The translations under genes and the position numbers were made by a program. A stretch of DNA of 64,000 nt from Aquiflexum lacus (lineage in GTDB: Bacteria; Bacteroidota; Bacteroidia; Cytophagales; Cyclobacteriaceae): assembly GCF_015476655.1 (NCBI RefSeq), contig NZ_JABFHF010000022.1, positions 30,706 to 94,705 of the forward strand, in the 5' to 3' direction. Positions within the stretch are counted from its first letter, which is position 1. Each line of letters starts with the position of its first letter. A model generated the notes under the pieces. That model was not told where the DNA came from and ran no database searches. It saw only the letters and a program-made list of their open reading frames with translations. Shown here one piece after another: positions 26,801 through 34,484 of the stretch.

Positions 26801-27848
26801 TTGCAGCCAATTTTATGGCTTCTTTGTCCAGGTCTGTGGCAAAAATATTGACTTCATATTGTAGTTTGTTTATCCTAAGATGATCTTTGATCAATATGGC
26901 AATGGAATAGGCTTCTTCCCCTGTAGAGCAACCCGGTACCCAAACCCTAAGGGTCTTTGAGTCCGAATTGTTTTCGATCATTTTAGGAATCACCTGAGTT
27001 TTAAGGGCATTGAAGGCCTCTTCATCTCTGAAAAAGCGGGTAACGCCTATAAGCAGTTCCTTGGCTAAAAGCTGGGCTTCATTTTGATTGTTTTGCAGGT
27101 GGTTGTAATAAGCATCCATTTTGGTGTAATCCAGAATACTCATTCTCCTGCTGATCCTTCTCGAAACGGTAGTATGCTTATATCCGGTGAAATCTACATC
27201 AATTTGTTTTTCTACACTTCGTAAAATACTTGTGATTACAGCGTTGGCTTTGGAAGAATTGTTGAAGTTTTGTGAAATGGTATCGCGGTTTTCAAAAAAA
27301 CGGTCAATCTCCTGATGCATCGTTTCCACCCGGCAAACCATGTCAACGACACCGGAATAAATGGCACTATTGGGCATGCCATTGAATTTGGCCTGCTGAG
27401 GGTCCTGTACCAATACCAGTCCTCCGTTTTCTTTGATGAATTTTATCCCCTTAGATCCGTCACTTCCCGTACCGGACAGGATGATGGCACAAGCCTTTTC
27501 GTGAAGATTTTCCGCTAATGAAGCAAAAAAATCACTGATCGGAAAGCTTAGGGTTCTGTCTTCTTTTTCAGTCAAAACGAATTTTCCATCCTCAATCTCC
27601 ACAAACTTTTTGGGAGGGTTGAGGTAAATATTTCCCTTTTCAATTGACATGCCATCCTCAATTTTTTGGATGGGAAGCTTGGTGTGCCTTGAAAGCAACT
27701 CGTCCATCAGGCTTTTGTGATTGGGGGCCAGGTGCTGAATAATCACAAAAGCATATTTTGATTTGGGGTTGGCATGTTCAAAGAAAACTTCAAGCGGCTC
27801 CAACCCTCCTGCTGAAGCTCCTAAAGCTATGATTGGAAATGTATGCAT
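23844..27848 (-). CDS. CheB-CheR-PAS hybrid histidine kinase
   Basis: 1334 residues. Order: CheB methylesterase (1-190; S12 in GASAGG, H39 in 'IIQHLAP', D130 in 'SGTGSDG'), CheR methyltransferase (about 210-480; 'RRISRRM', SAM site 'VWVPGCSTGEEAYS'), a coiled coil of 'SSNEELQATNEELQ' type (about 650-720), a PAS-10-type region, two more PAS domains, and a kinase core with H1125 in 'IASHDLKTPIR' and a full HATPase domain at the C terminus. One PAS has a LOV-like 'GKKPGDFLQGPETD' but no adduct Cys. No transmembrane segment. No chemoreceptor or CheA is near, so the methyl-transfer parts probably act within this kinase network. Start abuts the stop of the upstream kinase. Confidence 0.92.
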   Translation of the reverse strand: MHTFPIIALGASAGGLEPLEVFFEHANPKSKYAFVIIQHLAPNHKSLMDELLSRHTKLPIQKIEDGMSIEKGNIYLNPPKKFVEIEDGKFVLTEKEDRTLSFPISDFFASLAENLHEKACAIILSGTGSDGSKGIKFIKENGGLVLVQDPQQAKFNGMPNSAIYSGVVDMVCRVETMHQEIDRFFENRDTISQNFNNSSKANAVITSILRSVEKQIDVDFTGYKHTTVSRRISRRMSILDYTKMDAYYNHLQNNQNEAQLLAKELLIGVTRFFRDEEAFNALKTQVIPKMIENNSDSKTLRVWVPGCSTGEEAYSIAILIKDHLRINKLQYEVNIFATDLDKEAIKLAASRVFPNNISAEIPIEYLNTYFVSQKNGYAIAKEIREMIVFSVHNVIQNPPFNKIDLISCRNLLIYLTDSIQQQLFTIFQYSLRTNGFLFLGSSETLGDAREDFFEFNKKQNLFVNKENKKFVQRLHSVKKRNQKVSDKLPNSDLDNSVPAFKANKKNLLSEIQHSLIQEYVPDSLIIDEQLNLLHSSGNAHRLLTMPSGEISSNITKMLPDTIAIPLEVVANKVLQSGKPVTLTDIQVPDEFRAFVGASGFMNILVRKKELFDGMHYLFITFETSSKRPPEQSPSEHVTINTVSKEKIHILERELRINRETLQTTIEELESSNEELQATNEELQSSNEELESVNEELYTVNAEYEQKNHELSQSNDDLNNLIHSTELAILFLDANLNIRKFTPAIKKILDLVPHDIGRNISHFRAKIHLENFLEHIEAVLAESVSYEFTIEDIKGKEYLLKIAPFRNHKKDVQGITLVFVDLTQAKKLKQAIQVSEKALSELELKHENQDEIFKLISNNLRDMVCIVTQQGAIEYSTPSGVEVTGYALDKLYNINFLEKMPQLRHREIFQKAFSNVHKNQELGLVEFEFKKAKNVLRWLEASIKPIQQNKSQEQKFLLIIRDVHQRKLNEFEFTKNSLIAEQTSSAVIITDGEGGINFVNDAFEKMTGYTENEVLGKKPGDFLQGPETDPKLVELMSQSIRAKKAFTVDIINYHKTGNKYLVNIKAEPLYDKEENFIGFFSIQNDITEHQDHINQIYRLSQINKEQFKKLEEVNRSLEEFAYIASHDLKTPIRNIKSLLQMIQKKGDLLEEEKKQKYFEVILTSSVEMDKLINNLLDYSRTGISNEKSVVVNLPDFFHDVIEVFQIDLNKITHSIKYDLSVKELSVYPIIFKRLINNLIGNAIKYRSNDKLLLSINNKNVENGVQFQISDNGIGIPQNQFENIFKMFQSLKPNKESNGIGLSVCKKIVELHGGRIWVESTLGKGSTFYFTIAKNN

Positions 27849-29057
27849 TTATTTCTGTTTTTTTATCTCTATAAAGAAGGTGCTACCTTTGTCTTTTTCT
27901 GAGGTAACCCAGATTTTTCCGTTCATTCTTTCAACCGTTTTTTTAACCATAGAAAGACCCATTCCCGTACCCTCATATTCTCCGGAATTATGTAATTGTT
28001 TAAACATCACAAATACTTCTTGATATTTTTTTTCAGGAATACCAATGCCATTATCTTGGATTGCAAGTGTGAATAATTGGTCGTTTTCTGATACTTCAAT
28101 TGATATTTTTGAAGTCCTACCTTTGGGTACAAATTTGATACTATTTGAAATTAAGTTTTGAAATACTTGTTGATATCCTGTAAAAGAACCTTTTACAATG
28201 GGTAATTTTACACTAATGATTTCAGTTTTACTCTCTTTTATTACAGTTTGTAATATCTGTTTGACTTCTGATAAAACATTATTGAGATCAACTGTTTCAT
28301 CTATAACTATATTGCCGGCTTTATGGTATTCCAATAACCCAGTCAACATTTTACTGAGCCTTTTTGCTCCTTCTGAAGCAAACTTCAGGTAACGCTGTCC
28401 TTTTACATCTAAATGATCAACATATTTCCTTTGAAGTAGGCCCAAAAAAGATCCCACCATTCGCAAAGGTTCCCTTAGATCATGAGAGAGTGAATAAGCC
28501 AACAGTTCCAGATTTTTATTCACAGTATTAAGTTCATTATTCAACAGCTCTATTTTTTGGTTTTTACGCATCATCTCTCTTTTGCTGTTGATCAATTCAT
28601 TATTCAGGGATGAAAAGTCATTCAATAAAAACTCATCCACTTCATATTTATTGACTTTTCTTTCGAAATTGTCTGCTTTTTTCTCTACGAGCCGTATTTT
28701 GTTTGCCTGTTCATTGTTTATTAACATTATTTCTTCCAAAGCTTTTTCGGAAGAATTCATATCAGTTCTTCCGCATATCAATACCTTATCATTGAGCAGA
28801 TAGCCCGAAAAATTAAAAATTATATTTTCTCCTTGATTATTTAGACCTACTAAATAGTGCTCCTCCTCCATCATATTTTGTTTGATTGAAAGCCAAAAAT
28901 CTCCCAATACATTGATAGATGATTTTTCAATGATTTGATGAATACCAATTGGTAAATCAAAGTTTTCCAATATTCCGGCAGTGTCAAGAAATACTTGAAC
29001 AATCGTTCCGTGATGATTACAGGAAAACATTATTTTATGTTCTTTGATAGTGTCCAT
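27849..29057 (-). CDS. Sensor histidine kinase, cytoplasmic
   Basis: 402 residues. An N-terminal PAS-like input domain (1-100), a coiled coil (about 100-180), the phospho-acceptor H192 in 'SLSHDLREPLRM' and an HATPase domain with 'DNGIGIPEKKYQ' and 'GTGMGLSMVKK'. No membrane segment. It is encoded directly after the cobalamin-binding protein (one base between the two genes), which makes it the best candidate to read out that sensor. Confidence 0.9.
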   Translation of the reverse strand: MDTIKEHKIMFSCNHHGTIVQVFLDTAGILENFDLPIGIHQIIEKSSINVLGDFWLSIKQNMMEEEHYLVGLNNQGENIIFNFSGYLLNDKVLICGRTDMNSSEKALEEIMLINNEQANKIRLVEKKADNFERKVNKYEVDEFLLNDFSSLNNELINSKREMMRKNQKIELLNNELNTVNKNLELLAYSLSHDLREPLRMVGSFLGLLQRKYVDHLDVKGQRYLKFASEGAKRLSKMLTGLLEYHKAGNIVIDETVDLNNVLSEVKQILQTVIKESKTEIISVKLPIVKGSFTGYQQVFQNLISNSIKFVPKGRTSKISIEVSENDQLFTLAIQDNGIGIPEKKYQEVFVMFKQLHNSGEYEGTGMGLSMVKKTVERMNGKIWVTSEKDKGSTFFIEIKKQK

Positions 29058-29058
29058 A

Positions 29059-30111
29059 TCAGTTAGAAATCAGTTCATTAGCTTTTTTTATGGCTTCATC
29101 TGCATTTCGTGCAAAGCCGTCAGCACCCACTTTTTTCCAGAGATTCGGATTGGTAATAAAAGGATAGCCACCCACCATTATTTTTAGGTTCTCGAATTCA
29201 TCTACATTTTTAAGATTATTGATCAATGCAACAGATTTACTCACATGGGTAGGCAGGGTCACCGAAAGTGCCAGAATATCGGCTTTATATTCTTTTAAGG
29301 CTTTCGGCAGTTGATCTTCGGGAAGGTTAGCGCCAAGATAATAGGTATCCCATCCGTCCATCTCAAAAAAATCAGTTACCATACGGATTCCAAGTTCATG
29401 CAATTCACCGCTAATAGAACAAGCCACCAATGTTTTGCCGTTGCGATTAGTTGAAAAAATATGAGCGTACAATCCTGACATGATTTGTTGGGTTGCAGCA
29501 GTACAATAATGTTCGTGCGCTACTGTAATTTTATTGCATTGCCAAAGCCGTCCGATTTCGTATTGGGATATTTGAAAAATCTGTTGATATATATCTTTTA
29601 TGGACGTTTCTTTCGAAATCAGATCAGAAATCAATTGATAGGCCTCATGCCTTTTACCATTTAATAAATAGTCAAGATACATGGTCACTTCATCTTTTAA
29701 AGGATTTTCATCGGTAATAAATGAACTGACTTCTTCTTTTTTTTCTAAAAGTTTTTCTCTGGCATTGTTGATATAGTCTTTTGTAACATTTGAAAAATCA
29801 CTGCCCAGTATTTCATGAATCGCGATTTGAACAAAATCCAGGTTGTTTAGAAGGTCTGTATCAGGGATATTTCTTGATTTATGCATAGTTTCAGCCCAAA
29901 GAATATAATTTGCATACATCTCGGGAAGCTCCATTGCCAATGCTTCTGCTAAAAAATTGAGATGATTGACAGCATCTTGTCGGCATTGGGTTTTTCCTTC
30001 CGGACTATAACGATCAGATACTGAAGGATCATGCTTGAAATGCAATTCCGAAATATAATCAGAAAGCTCATTAGAACTTTCATAAATTTTTTTAACGTTA
30101 AATGATTTCAT
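29059..30111 (-). CDS. Cobalamin-binding photoreceptor-like sensor (CarH/LitR-type B12 domain)
   Basis: 350 residues, soluble. The N-terminal 125 residues are helical and not a MerR-type HTH. Residues about 140-215 form a four-helix B12 cap with W190-x9-E200-H201, the W-x9-EH motif that shields adenosylcobalamin in CarH. Residues 226-350 are a Rossmann-like B12-binding domain with E236-x-H238-x2-G241, the lower-axial-ligand motif; the H201-H238 spacing of 37 is close to that of CarH. Known relatives use the Co-C bond as a light switch. Here the DNA-binding part is replaced and a histidine kinase gene follows one base later, so output through kinases is likely (inference). Confidence 0.85.
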   Translation of the reverse strand: MKSFNVKKIYESSNELSDYISELHFKHDPSVSDRYSPEGKTQCRQDAVNHLNFLAEALAMELPEMYANYILWAETMHKSRNIPDTDLLNNLDFVQIAIHEILGSDFSNVTKDYINNAREKLLEKKEEVSSFITDENPLKDEVTMYLDYLLNGKRHEAYQLISDLISKETSIKDIYQQIFQISQYEIGRLWQCNKITVAHEHYCTAATQQIMSGLYAHIFSTNRNGKTLVACSISGELHELGIRMVTDFFEMDGWDTYYLGANLPEDQLPKALKEYKADILALSVTLPTHVSKSVALINNLKNVDEFENLKIMVGGYPFITNPNLWKKVGADGFARNADEAIKKANELISN

Positions 30112-30176
30112 AACTAACTACTTATATGTTCATATTTGCTGATTATTGCGATCATAATTTTTTGTTAAAATGAAAG

Positions 30177-31772
30177 TTAATTGACATAGACTATTTGATT
30201 TTTTGCAATCGTAAAATAAAATGTACTTCCTTTACCCGGTTCTGATTCAACCCTGATTCTACCCCCGTGATTTTCCACAATCTTTTGACAGATTGCAAGA
30301 CCAATTCCGGTACCTCTGTATTCCTCCTTGTTGTGCAGCCTTTGGAAGATTTTAAAAATTTTATCAGAATATTCCGGTTTAATACCAATGCCGTTATCCT
30401 TTACCTCAAAGTGCCAGAATTCCTCATCCTCGTTTGAGGTAATTTTTACTTCTGGATTACTTCCCTTTATTTGGTATTTAACTGCATTATTTATCAGATT
30501 CTGAAAAAGCTGTCGCATAGGCGCTCTTGCACCATTGATTTCAGGCAGTTTCTCAACTTTAATAACAGCTTTTTGCTCATTAATCAATATTTCGTTTAAT
30601 CCAAGTGCTTCCTGTACCAGATCATTCATATCGATATCTTCCTTTTCAATTTCAACACGCCCAATTCTGGAATACTCTAGCAGGTCGTGAATAATTTGCC
30701 GCATACGCTTGGCCCCGTCAGTTGCAAAATGAATATATCTTTTGCCCCTCTCATCCAGCAGATGATCATATTTCCATTCTAACTTTGTCAGGAAGTTAGT
30801 AATCATCCGCAACGGTTCCTGCAGATCGTGTGAGGCTACATAAGCAAACTGTTCCAGTTCAGTATTTGAAGCGGCCAGTTCTTTGGTCTGGATTTCTAGC
30901 GAAAGATTCAGTTTTTCTAGGCACTGTTCAGACTCTTTACGCGTTGTGATATCATTGATTACCAAAATAAGCCCATTTTCATCTTCCTCTGAATATTCGA
31001 ACCGGGCTGAGGTAATACTTAAAATTTGAATAGTGTTGTGTTGTGTTTCTCTTTTGACTTCCAGCGCTTCACCTTCATCGTTGCTATAGGAAGTATTAAT
31101 GCTTTTTCTGAGATATTTTTCTAATTTATTACCTTCCTTGTGTTCAAAGAGATTTGAGAAAGTGGCTCCCATAACCTGAGATTCATTTTTTTCAAAAATG
31201 GATGTTGCTTCTTTATTCCATCCCAAAATTTTCCCTTGATTGCTCACGATAGCTATGCCTACAGGAGTAATATCCATCAGTTTATTGATGAATTGTTGAT
31301 GGTAACTCTGTTTTCGGGACGAAACTATTGTAGAAATTTTTGAATTGGTTTCCGCAAGGATAGCCCGGTATTTAACTGCCTGCAGGCTCTCCTGAAAAAT
31401 CTTCCCGAGATGCTCCCAGTCAGTTTCATGAAGACAAGTAACATTTGTGCCCATAAACGGTGAAAAACGGATGGCCTCTTTAAGGTTTTCGGTAATTTTT
31501 TCTGAGGGGCTCAGCAGGACGATTTTTGCATTTTTATTAAATGAATGAAGACGCTGGGCACTCTGTATAGGGTCTGCTACATCACTGCCTATAATAAATG
31601 CTACAACCTCTCCTTGGAATGGCATTTTCTTCAGATCACCGAATGTTTTGATCGAGGCTACCTGTTTACATTCCCCGTCAACTATATCTGATAGTTGTTG
31701 TACAAGATCATTGTTTTCCGTCTGGATCAGATAGATATACTCTTGTTCTGCTATGGCCGTCTTCCTTGTCAT
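30177..31772 (-). CDS. PAS sensor histidine kinase with receiver-like N terminus
   Basis: 531 residues, soluble. Residues 10-130 look like a degenerate receiver ('YIYLIQTENNDLVQQL', 'VVAFIIGSDVADP', 'AKIVLLSPSE') in which the usual LLD-x2-MP site is not kept. A PAS domain follows (about 165-280), then a coiled coil, phospho-acceptor H315 in 'VASHDLQEPLRM' and HATPase with 'DNGIGIKPEYSD' and 'GTGIGLAICQK'. It lies 65 bases upstream of the cobalamin-sensor gene and 20 bases after the acyl-CoA-dehydrogenase-like gene, all on one strand. Confidence 0.9.
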   Translation of the reverse strand: MTRKTAIAEQEYIYLIQTENNDLVQQLSDIVDGECKQVASIKTFGDLKKMPFQGEVVAFIIGSDVADPIQSAQRLHSFNKNAKIVLLSPSEKITENLKEAIRFSPFMGTNVTCLHETDWEHLGKIFQESLQAVKYRAILAETNSKISTIVSSRKQSYHQQFINKLMDITPVGIAIVSNQGKILGWNKEATSIFEKNESQVMGATFSNLFEHKEGNKLEKYLRKSINTSYSNDEGEALEVKRETQHNTIQILSITSARFEYSEEDENGLILVINDITTRKESEQCLEKLNLSLEIQTKELAASNTELEQFAYVASHDLQEPLRMITNFLTKLEWKYDHLLDERGKRYIHFATDGAKRMRQIIHDLLEYSRIGRVEIEKEDIDMNDLVQEALGLNEILINEQKAVIKVEKLPEINGARAPMRQLFQNLINNAVKYQIKGSNPEVKITSNEDEEFWHFEVKDNGIGIKPEYSDKIFKIFQRLHNKEEYRGTGIGLAICQKIVENHGGRIRVESEPGKGSTFYFTIAKNQIVYVN

Positions 31773-31792
31773 ATTACGTTATTAAACATTCA

Positions 31793-32959
31793 TTAATTTC
31801 CTAAAAGCGGCAGATTCAGCAGGGCTCTTCCTGTCCATGTTCTTAACTGGTGAGTAGTTGGAGCCATTACATGGGAGGCCCGTGCATCCCGCAGGTGTCG
31901 GGAGAGTTTTCCCTCTTGTGCATATGCGGTTCCACCCATCAGGGTCATTACCTCATTTACCACATTCACCACACAATCGGATACTTCTGCTTTGGCACTT
32001 AAAATAGAAAGCAGCGCTCCTTCCTTCCCGGCATCACCTTTGGCTGCCGCAGAATAGATGAGCTGACGAGAGCGTTCCACCTTGGCCCACAAGACACCCA
32101 ACTGATGCTGTAAAACCGGTTGCTCAGATAATGAAGTTCCGCTATGGGTATGAGAGCGATGCTGTAAATGTTGAATTGCCTCCTGCAAAGCTGCTGATGC
32201 GATACCCAGGTACGTTCCGGCCATGGCTGTAACAAAGTAGGGAGTAACTACTTCAAAGACATACCATATTTCATCACCCTGCTCACCAAGCAAATTTTCA
32301 GCCGGGAGCTCTAGGTCTTTTATTTCAACTTTACGGGATGCGTTTCCCTTCATGCCGATTCCCTCCCAGGTTTCTTTCCACTCGATTCCATCTGTTTGAT
32401 CGGGAACAACAATGCACGAAAAATGACCTATATGCGTATTCGGGTCGGGAATCACCGCAGAGACTACGTAAGAATCGGCATGGCTACCATTGGTGACAAA
32501 TGATTTTGTACCGTTTAAGATAAAATCTCCATTCTTCTTTTTAACAAGTTTGGCTTCAGGAATATAAAAATTGGAGCCTGTTCCCGGTTCACTTAACGAG
32601 AGGGTGGTTAGATGTTTGCCTTGAGCGATAGGAATCAAAAATTTTTCTTCCTGCTTCGGGGTAGCTTTTGCAGTTAAAACGGCAGATGCTACCAGATGCA
32701 TACCAAAACACATAGAGGTGGATGCGCAGTGGCTGCCCATAATTTCACAAACTTTGGCGACACCCAATAGTCCCTGACCGTGTCCGCCAAGCCTGACCGG
32801 AATAACCAGCCCGCCCAGACCTGCTTTTTGTAATGCCTGTATTTGCTTTTTCGGCCATTTGCCTGTTTTATCGACCTCATCCGCGCGGGGAGCAAGTTCA
32901 TTTCGGGCAATTTCGCCTGTTAGTGTTAATATTTCATCCAATGACAATTTTTTATCCAT
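31793..32959 (-). CDS. Acyl-CoA-dehydrogenase-fold flavoprotein lacking the standard catalytic Glu
   Basis: 388 residues with the three-part ACAD fold: N-terminal helices, a middle beta domain with 'LSLSEPGTGSNFYI' and 'NGTKSFVTNGSHAD', and C-terminal helices with 'MTLMGGTAYAQEGKLSRHLRDARA'. In standard enzymes the C-terminal part reads YEGT-xx-Q, with Glu as base. Here it reads 'HVMAPTTHQL', with Ala366 where Glu is expected. That pattern occurs in ACAD-like proteins related to flavin monooxygenases, so dehydrogenation of acyl-CoA is doubtful. No beta-oxidation gene is nearby; it sits among kinase genes. Confidence 0.85.
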   Translation of the reverse strand: MDKKLSLDEILTLTGEIARNELAPRADEVDKTGKWPKKQIQALQKAGLGGLVIPVRLGGHGQGLLGVAKVCEIMGSHCASTSMCFGMHLVASAVLTAKATPKQEEKFLIPIAQGKHLTTLSLSEPGTGSNFYIPEAKLVKKKNGDFILNGTKSFVTNGSHADSYVVSAVIPDPNTHIGHFSCIVVPDQTDGIEWKETWEGIGMKGNASRKVEIKDLELPAENLLGEQGDEIWYVFEVVTPYFVTAMAGTYLGIASAALQEAIQHLQHRSHTHSGTSLSEQPVLQHQLGVLWAKVERSRQLIYSAAAKGDAGKEGALLSILSAKAEVSDCVVNVVNEVMTLMGGTAYAQEGKLSRHLRDARASHVMAPTTHQLRTWTGRALLNLPLLGN

Positions 32960-32992
32960 TATTCAACCTTTTTAATTAATTAAATCAAATCT

Positions 32993-33139
32993 TCATCTAA
33001 ACGCTTTAAGTAAAACTTCCCTCTGCCCTTTATCAATTGGAAAATAAAAGGTGCTGCCTAAGTTTGGTTTAGATTCCACATTTATTTTACAGTGTTCTGC
33101 AAAAACGATGTGCGCTAATTTTAACTTCTCTGCACCCAT
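32993..33139 (-). pseudogene. Receiver/histidine-kinase chimeric remnant
   Basis: A 48-codon frame from the ATG at 33139, two bases after the stop of the membrane kinase. Its first 13 residues ('MGAEKLKLAHIVFAE') match the start of a receiver ('KLAHILLVED' in the gene at 23398), while the rest ('CKINVESKPNLGSTFYFPI') matches the last strands of a kinase HATPase domain. The simplest reading is a deletion that joined the start of a receiver gene to the end of a following kinase gene. It cannot fold as either domain. Confidence 0.55.
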
Positions 33140-33140
33140 A

Positions 33141-34484
33141 TTAATTGTTTTTAGATATTGTAAAATAAAATACAGTGCCTTCACCCACTTTTGATTTAAG
33201 CCAAATTTCCCCGCCCAAATACTCCACACTCCGCTTGGCAATGGGTAGGCCAATACCATTACCATCATGCTGATTTCTGTTTTGTAATCTTTGGAAAATG
33301 ACAAATATCTTGTCGTAGAACTTTTCATCAATTCCAATTCCATTGTCTTTAACAGAGAACTCCCAAACTGTCTCCTTTTCCCTAGCTTGGATTTCAATGT
33401 GCGGGGGTACGTTTTCCTTTATGTACTTTAAAGCATTGTCCAGTAAACTGTGAATCACCTGGGTTATCGGTACCCTGAAGGTCTGTAAAACAGGCAGTGA
33501 ATCATACGTGATCTTGGCTTTTTTTTCAGCAATCAGCGCTCTTCTCAATTGGGTGTATTCAGCTACCAATTCATTCAGGTTTACTTCTTCAATCAGTTCG
33601 GTAGGCCTGTTGGATCTGGAATAAAGCAATAAATCCAAAATGATCTGCTTCATCCTTTGGGCTCCATCCCTGGCATAATGAATATATTGTAGTGCTTTGT
33701 CATCCAACTGATCACTATATTTCCGTTTCAACTTGTCCATAAAGCTGGAAATCATCCGCAGTGGTTCCTGCAGGTCATGTGATGCAACAAAAGCAAATTG
33801 CTCAAGCTCTTCATTTTTGATTTGCAATGTCATTTTACTTTTCTCAAGTTCACGTTTTAACCTGATTTGTTCTTGTATATGGTTTTCTATACCGTTAAAT
33901 ATTTTAGGGATTAGCACTGATGACAGGTAACAAAGAAAGACAAGATTAGCACTGACGGCAGTCCATTCATTAACTGAGCTCATATCGACATTGTGGCTAA
34001 AGTCTGATAACTTGAAGTGTATAGCAAATCCAAACAAAATCGATATAAACAACACAATATGACTCCACCAAAACGCATATTTATTATCGAAAATAATAAT
34101 GGAATATATACAAGCTGCCAAAAAGTAAACTAAAACAGAACCAGAAGAAGGAGCAGCGAAAAAATTTAAGACAGTGGCAAAAACAAATACGGTGAATGAG
34201 AAAATCAATTTTCTCATGGTTATTTTCACGCTAGGCGCAAAAGCGATAAGACACATGAGACCAATAGTCGTAAAATGTAATATTGTTATGAACTCTTTAT
34301 TTTCATAGGTAATCAAAAACAGTGATGGAATTAACGCAATCAAACAAAGTGGCAGTAAAAACATCATTGTGGTTGAAAACAGCGTATTTCTCCAATAGCT
34401 TACAGTCCCTTCAGTCTCCACAGCGCTAGGGTTGCAATTGTGGTTAATCGTTTTCTTGTATGTGTTCCACAGCTTTATCATCAC
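33141..34484 (-). CDS. Membrane histidine kinase, copy A
   Basis: 447 residues. About six hydrophobic segments between residues 35 and 200 form an N-terminal membrane sensor with no large loop. A short coiled coil leads to H236 in 'VASHDLQEPLRM' and a complete HATPase domain ('DNGIGIDEKFYDK', 'GNGIGLPIAKRS', where Thr of the usual GTGIGL is Asn). Closely related to the kinase encoded immediately upstream, with which it overlaps by four bases (ATGA-type coupling), and to the kinase part of the 1984-residue protein. Confidence 0.9.
   Translation of the reverse strand: MMIKLWNTYKKTINHNCNPSAVETEGTVSYWRNTLFSTTMMFLLPLCLIALIPSLFLITYENKEFITILHFTTIGLMCLIAFAPSVKITMRKLIFSFTVFVFATVLNFFAAPSSGSVLVYFLAACIYSIIIFDNKYAFWWSHIVLFISILFGFAIHFKLSDFSHNVDMSSVNEWTAVSANLVFLCYLSSVLIPKIFNGIENHIQEQIRLKRELEKSKMTLQIKNEELEQFAFVASHDLQEPLRMISSFMDKLKRKYSDQLDDKALQYIHYARDGAQRMKQIILDLLLYSRSNRPTELIEEVNLNELVAEYTQLRRALIAEKKAKITYDSLPVLQTFRVPITQVIHSLLDNALKYIKENVPPHIEIQAREKETVWEFSVKDNGIGIDEKFYDKIFVIFQRLQNRNQHDGNGIGLPIAKRSVEYLGGEIWLKSKVGEGTVFYFTISKNN

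Noticed and set aside
29059..30111. Reading the B12 protein as a methionine synthase or methyltransferase corrinoid protein
   Set aside because: The ligand motif is E-x-H-x2-G and the cap carries W-x9-EH, both typical of photoreceptor-type domains; no methyltransferase gene is adjacent.
33140..33397. Upstream part of the open frame that ends at 32993
   Set aside because: It is a shadow of the membrane kinase gene in another frame; only the piece after 33139 looks like former coding sequence.
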